Source: Streptomyces sp. CBMA29
Lineage (GTDB): Bacteria; Actinomycetota; Actinomycetes; Streptomycetales; Streptomycetaceae
Direction: 5' to 3'
Length of the DNA stretch: 64,000 nucleotides
Assembly: GCF_014596445.1 (NCBI RefSeq)
Contig: NZ_MECL01000028.1
Span: 43,466-107,465, forward strand
A program made the translations under genes and the position numbers. Every line of letters starts with the position of its first letter. The stretch's first letter is position 1. The notes beneath the pieces are model-generated. The model saw only the letters and a program-made list of their open reading frames with translations. It did no database searches and was not told the DNA's origin. Below, one piece after another: positions 61,321 to 64,000 of the stretch.

Positions 61321-61392
61321 CTAGGTCTCGTCGTCGTGCAACGGCACCCAGTTGGCGCGGCGGCGGGCGGCCTTCGGCGGGTCGATGCGCAT
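61321..61392 (-). CDS. Possible 23-residue peptide gene
   Basis: A short frame from ATG 61392 to TAG 61321, with CAGGAA 7 bp before the ATG and a hairpin terminator 20 bp after the stop. The peptide starts MRIDPPKAARRRAN and ends WVPLHDDET: a basic middle and an acidic C-terminus with one Trp, one His and no Cys. I recognise no family. It could be a leader peptide, a RiPP-like precursor, a small regulatory protein or a chance frame. No maturation enzyme is encoded next to it; the nearest genes are the thaumatin-like protein and the AraC regulator. Being bracketed by a ribosome site and a terminator is the main support. Confidence 0.35.
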   Translation of the reverse strand: MRIDPPKAARRRANWVPLHDDET

Positions 61393-61611
61393 GATCGGTT
61401 CCTGTCTGTCGGCGAACCGCCCGTGGTGGACCGCCCTCACGGGCGACGGGCGGGCCGCCCCGTGGCCGGGGTCCGCGGGTGACGGGCCCGACCGGGGGCG
61501 TGCACGGGCCAGCCTGCCGGTCATGGCGCCGGCCTGTCGTTAGCAGCCGGTCGCCTGACGTCTTGGCAATGCGTCCACACCGGCCGCCGGACGAGACTTT
61601 GCGGACACGCC

Positions 61612-62592
61612 CTAGGAACCCGCACGCGGACGTACGGACTGCTGCCGGTGGTCGGTGGGCGCCGCTCCGTGCACGGCGCGGTAGGCGCGGCTGAAGTCGG
61701 CCGCCCGCGGAAAGCCCCAGCGGGCGGCGATGAGATGGATCGGCGTCTCCAGCAGCGCCGGATCGGCGAGGTCGCGACGCGCGCCCTCCAGCCGCAAGCG
61801 GCGTATGTACGAGGCGACGGTCTCGGCCTCCGCCTGGAAGAGCCGGTGCAGGTAACTGCGCGAAATGTGGTGCACCGCGGCGATATGACGAGGCGTCAGC
61901 TCCGGGTCGTGCAGATTCTGGCGGATGAAGGACTTCACCCGCAAGGTGAGCGCCCGGGTCCGCGTCTCCGGCGTCAGCGCCGCCTCGGCGTCCAGGGCGT
62001 GCGCGAGGAGCGCCGCCACGAGGTCGACCAGCACGGCGCCCAGCCGAGGACCGTCGGAGGGCGCGTACGGCACGGTGTCCGCGGCGAGCTGGGTGAGGAA
62101 CTGCGCGAGCAGCGCGCCCACGCCCTCGCGTCCGGTGATGTGCCGCCCGATCACCTTGTCCAGCCGGTGCTGCGGAAGCGGCAGCAGCACCTTGGGGATT
62201 TCGACGCCCACCGAGGAGATCGACCCGTGCCCGGTCCAGATCTCGTACGGCCGCGAGGAGTCGTTGGTGTGGATGTCGAACGCGGCGTAGGAGTTCTCCT
62301 CCCGGCCCCAGGTCACCCCGGCCTCACCGCTCAGCAGGAGCGAGAGGTGGTAGACCTCGGGGTCGGACTGCCGGATCAGCTTCGGGGTGCGCAGGAAGAC
62401 CAGTTGCTCGAAGGTCGCGGGCCAGACCGACACCGCGCCCAGCCCGATCAGCCGCTGATGCGCCGTGAAGTCGGCCGCGCACTCGCTCTCCAGCCGCATC
62501 GGGGCGTGCGTACGGTTCATGCACTCGCGCCAGGCGTCGAATCGGTCCTCGACCGCCAGGTCCTCGCTGCGGAAGACCGTCTCCGCCAGCAT
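61612..62592 (-). CDS. AraC-family transcriptional regulator
   Basis: A 326-residue regulator. ATG 62592 starts the family's typical N-terminus (MLAETVFRSEDLAVEDRFDAWRECMNRTHAPM, here from residue 1); a GTG at 62598 is an alternative near GGAAG. The N-terminal AraC_binding_2 domain (about 5-190) has VFLRTPKLIRQSDPEVYHLSL. The C-terminal double HTH (about 220-320) reads SFIRQNLHDPELTPRHIAAVHHISRSYLHRLF and LLETPIHLIAARWGFPRAADFSRAYRAVHGAAP. It resembles NitR-type activators of catabolic genes. Its target is unknown; the thaumatin-like and peptide genes lie downstream. Confidence 0.9.
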   Translation of the reverse strand: MLAETVFRSEDLAVEDRFDAWRECMNRTHAPMRLESECAADFTAHQRLIGLGAVSVWPATFEQLVFLRTPKLIRQSDPEVYHLSLLLSGEAGVTWGREENSYAAFDIHTNDSSRPYEIWTGHGSISSVGVEIPKVLLPLPQHRLDKVIGRHITGREGVGALLAQFLTQLAADTVPYAPSDGPRLGAVLVDLVAALLAHALDAEAALTPETRTRALTLRVKSFIRQNLHDPELTPRHIAAVHHISRSYLHRLFQAEAETVASYIRRLRLEGARRDLADPALLETPIHLIAARWGFPRAADFSRAYRAVHGAAPTDHRQQSVRPRAGS

Positions 62593-62764
62593 CGCCACAC
62601 CTACTTCCGCACCGCGACATCGCGCCGCCGACGTCGTGCCCGCCCCGGCCGTCCCGGAAAGCGGAACGTACGGCGCCGCGTCGGCGACCCCGGTGAGTTT
62701 GCCATGCGCCCCCGGCGAGCCCCGCACGGCGTCCGGCCGGCCGCCGTCCCGGCACACCCCGCGG

Positions 62765-63361
62765 TCAGGTCCTTTGCACGTCACCGCGCCGGACGCGGTG
62801 CCCGTACTCGGCGATCAGCGGTTCGAGGTCCGGCTCACCGAATTCGGTGACCAGCGCACGGAACGCGACCACCTTGTCCGGGCCGAACCGCGCCACCTTC
62901 CCGGCGTACGCGGCGGCGTCCAGGAACTTCGGCGGGCTGGACTTGGAGTGGAACTTGTCCGCGTACATCACCAGCCGCTCCTCGACGGACCCGGCGACGT
63001 ACTCACCGGGCGGGATGGGCAGCCGCTGCCGCTCGATGTCGGCGCGCGTCAGCCCGACACCGGTGTGGTGGGAGGCGAAACGGCACAGTTCCTCCGGCAG
63101 GCCCTCCGCGCGCAGCAGTTCATGGCCGAGCACACCGTGCCGGACGTACGCGTCGTCGCCCAGCCGGTAGACACCGATGTCGTGCAGGAGCGCACCGGTC
63201 TCGACGAGCCCGGTGTCGACCGGCTCGGGCGAACGCGCGGCCAGGTCGAGGGCGATCCGCGCCACGATCTCGCAGTGGGTGCGGACGAGGGACAGGGACT
63301 CGCGGGTCGGAGCGTACTTCTCGTGCAGCGCGCGCACGCTCTCGGCGGTGGGAAGATTCAC
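62765..63361 (-). CDS. HD-domain phosphohydrolase-like protein
   Basis: A 198-residue protein with a metal-binding HD domain: HCEIVARIALDLA (first His), GALLHDIGVYRLGDD (His-Asp), VRHGVLGHELL, FASHHTGVG and a final Asp in YADKFHSKSSPPKF. The GTG 63361 starts at the conserved N-terminus LPTAESVRALHEKYAP; no good ribosome site precedes it, so a leaderless start is possible. The family hydrolyses nucleotides or phosphate esters and is often annotated as HD-superfamily hydrolase. It is probably transcribed alone. Confidence 0.85.
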   Translation of the reverse strand: MNLPTAESVRALHEKYAPTRESLSLVRTHCEIVARIALDLAARSPEPVDTGLVETGALLHDIGVYRLGDDAYVRHGVLGHELLRAEGLPEELCRFASHHTGVGLTRADIERQRLPIPPGEYVAGSVEERLVMYADKFHSKSSPPKFLDAAAYAGKVARFGPDKVVAFRALVTEFGEPDLEPLIAEYGHRVRRGDVQRT

Positions 63362-63486
63362 TTCCGCAGCGTATGACCCGACACCCCGCGACGGGGGCCC
63401 GCGGGCGGCCGTACGCAGTGCGATGCTCTGCTGATGACCACAGAACCGGACGCCGCGCGGCGGGCACGACGACACGGGGCGCCGCC

Positions 63487-64000
63487 GTGCTGAACGTCCT
63501 GAACCGGCTCCGCACCCGCGACGCGGACCTGTCCGCGCTGCGCCGCGCCGGACGCGCCGCGATCGTCATGCCCGCCCTGTTCGCCCTGTGCGACAAGGTC
63601 GTCGGCAACCCGGCCATGGCCACCTTCGCCTCGTTCGGCGCGCTGTCCGGCCTGCTCTTCGTCGACTTCAGCGGCGCCATGAGCCAACGGCTCGCCGCGC
63701 AGACCGGGCTGGTGGCGGCGGGCGCGGTCCTGGTGACCGTCGGGACGCTCGCGTCGCGGACGACGTGGCCGGCCGTCCTGGTCACCCTCGTCGTCGGTTT
63801 CCTCGTCCTGTTCGCCGGGGTCGTCAGCTCGGTGCTGGCCAGCGCCTCGACCGCGCTGCTGGTCGCCTTCGTGCTGCCGGTGACGCTGCCCGCCCCGGTG
63901 AGCGCGCTGCCCGACCGGCTCGCGGGCTGGCTGCTGGCCGGGGCGGCGTCGGTGATCGCCGTCGGCCTGCTGTGGCCCGCGCCCCGGCGCGAACCGCTGC
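63487..64000 (+). CDS. FUSC-family membrane protein, N-terminal part
   Basis: The frame starts at GTG 63487 and runs off the window, giving 171 visible residues. About five hydrophobic helices follow a short basic N-terminus (LRTRDADLSALRRAGRAAIVMP): ALFALCDKVVG, FASFGALSGLLFVDF, TGLVAAGAVLVTVGTLAS, AVLVTLVVGFLVLFAGVVSSVLAS, AGAASVIAVGLLWPAP. This is the first membrane block of an FUSC-type transporter-like protein, similar in plan to the one at 17.5 kb but clearly a different member. The reverse-strand frames in this region are shadows. Confidence 0.8.
   Translation, partial: MLNVLNRLRTRDADLSALRRAGRAAIVMPALFALCDKVVGNPAMATFASFGALSGLLFVDFSGAMSQRLAAQTGLVAAGAVLVTVGTLASRTTWPAVLVTLVVGFLVLFAGVVSSVLASASTALLVAFVLPVTLPAPVSALPDRLAGWLLAGAASVIAVGLLWPAPRREPL

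Larger units (their letters stand above)
61173..61611. other. Region between the thaumatin-like and AraC genes
   Basis: 439 bp. It holds a possible 23-residue peptide gene with its own terminator (listed separately) and an AT-leaning patch near 61560-61600 with two related TGCG-containing blocks (TGCGTCCACACC and TGCGGACACGCC, 32 bp apart) that could be regulator half-sites. No larger gene is supported. Confidence 0.5.

Noticed and set aside
63434..63493. A 19-codon frame (MTTEPDAARRARR...) overlapping the start of the second FUSC gene
   Set aside because: No ribosome site or supporting structure; probably a chance frame, though a leader peptide cannot be excluded.

Overview
The window is about 71% G+C with strong third-position G/C bias, many GTG starts, Tat and lipoprotein signals, an LAXTG cell-wall anchor, TerD, and sugar importers that lack their own ATPase. 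Together these point to a chromosomal stretch of a streptomycete (Streptomyces or a close relative such as Kitasatospora or Actinacidiphila). The genus is inferred from style and gene content; no rRNA or other marker is present. I saw no tRNA, rRNA, CRISPR array or insertion sequence.

Layout. 0-4.5 kb: the end of an Acg-type nitroreductase, a DevS-like GAF histidine kinase, a small HATPase protein and an LAETG-anchored wall protein. 4.5-8.1 kb: a tightly overlapping minus-strand redox-signalling operon (receiver/glutaredoxin-like/thioredoxin-reductase-like fusion, cyclic-nucleotide-domain histidine kinase, UBP zinc finger). 8.4-11.4 kb: VOC protein, small secreted protein, GH25 lysozyme, TerD. 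12.1-16.9 kb: a polar amino-acid/opine-type ABC importer coupled to two small proteins that look like the two halves of a cucumopine-synthase-like enzyme, followed by an RpiR regulator. 17-19.8 kb: a cold-shock protein and an FUSC membrane protein.

19.9-59.3 kb is a plant, fungal and uronic-acid polysaccharide utilisation island with four modules. (i) Arabinan/arabinoxylan: secreted GH54 with two CBM13 modules, LacI regulator, CUT1 importer, cytoplasmic GH51. (ii) A very large secreted GH2 enzyme interrupted by discoidin repeats, then a PstS-like binding protein, MsrA and an SGNH esterase. (iii) Uronan: PL8 lyase followed by CBM35-GH105 unsaturated uronyl hydrolase. (iv) Alpha-mannan: a divergent locus with CUT1 importer, secreted GH76 and GH38 on one side, and phosphomannose isomerase, ROK kinase, LacI regulator and a second GH38 on the other. 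An ECF42-like sigma factor/YCII pair and an alginate-lyase-family protein close the island.

59.4-64 kb: alpha/beta hydrolase, a bacterial thaumatin-like secreted protein, a possible 23-aa peptide gene, an AraC regulator, an HD phosphohydrolase and the start of a second FUSC protein. Both sugar importers lack an ATPase gene, which fits use of a shared MsiK-type ATPase encoded elsewhere. Candidate operators can be read at the divergent promoters. The clearest are a GGTAnCGnTACC family around the mannan promoters and an 18-bp element repeated at both arabinose promoters. All functions are inferred from sequence alone.
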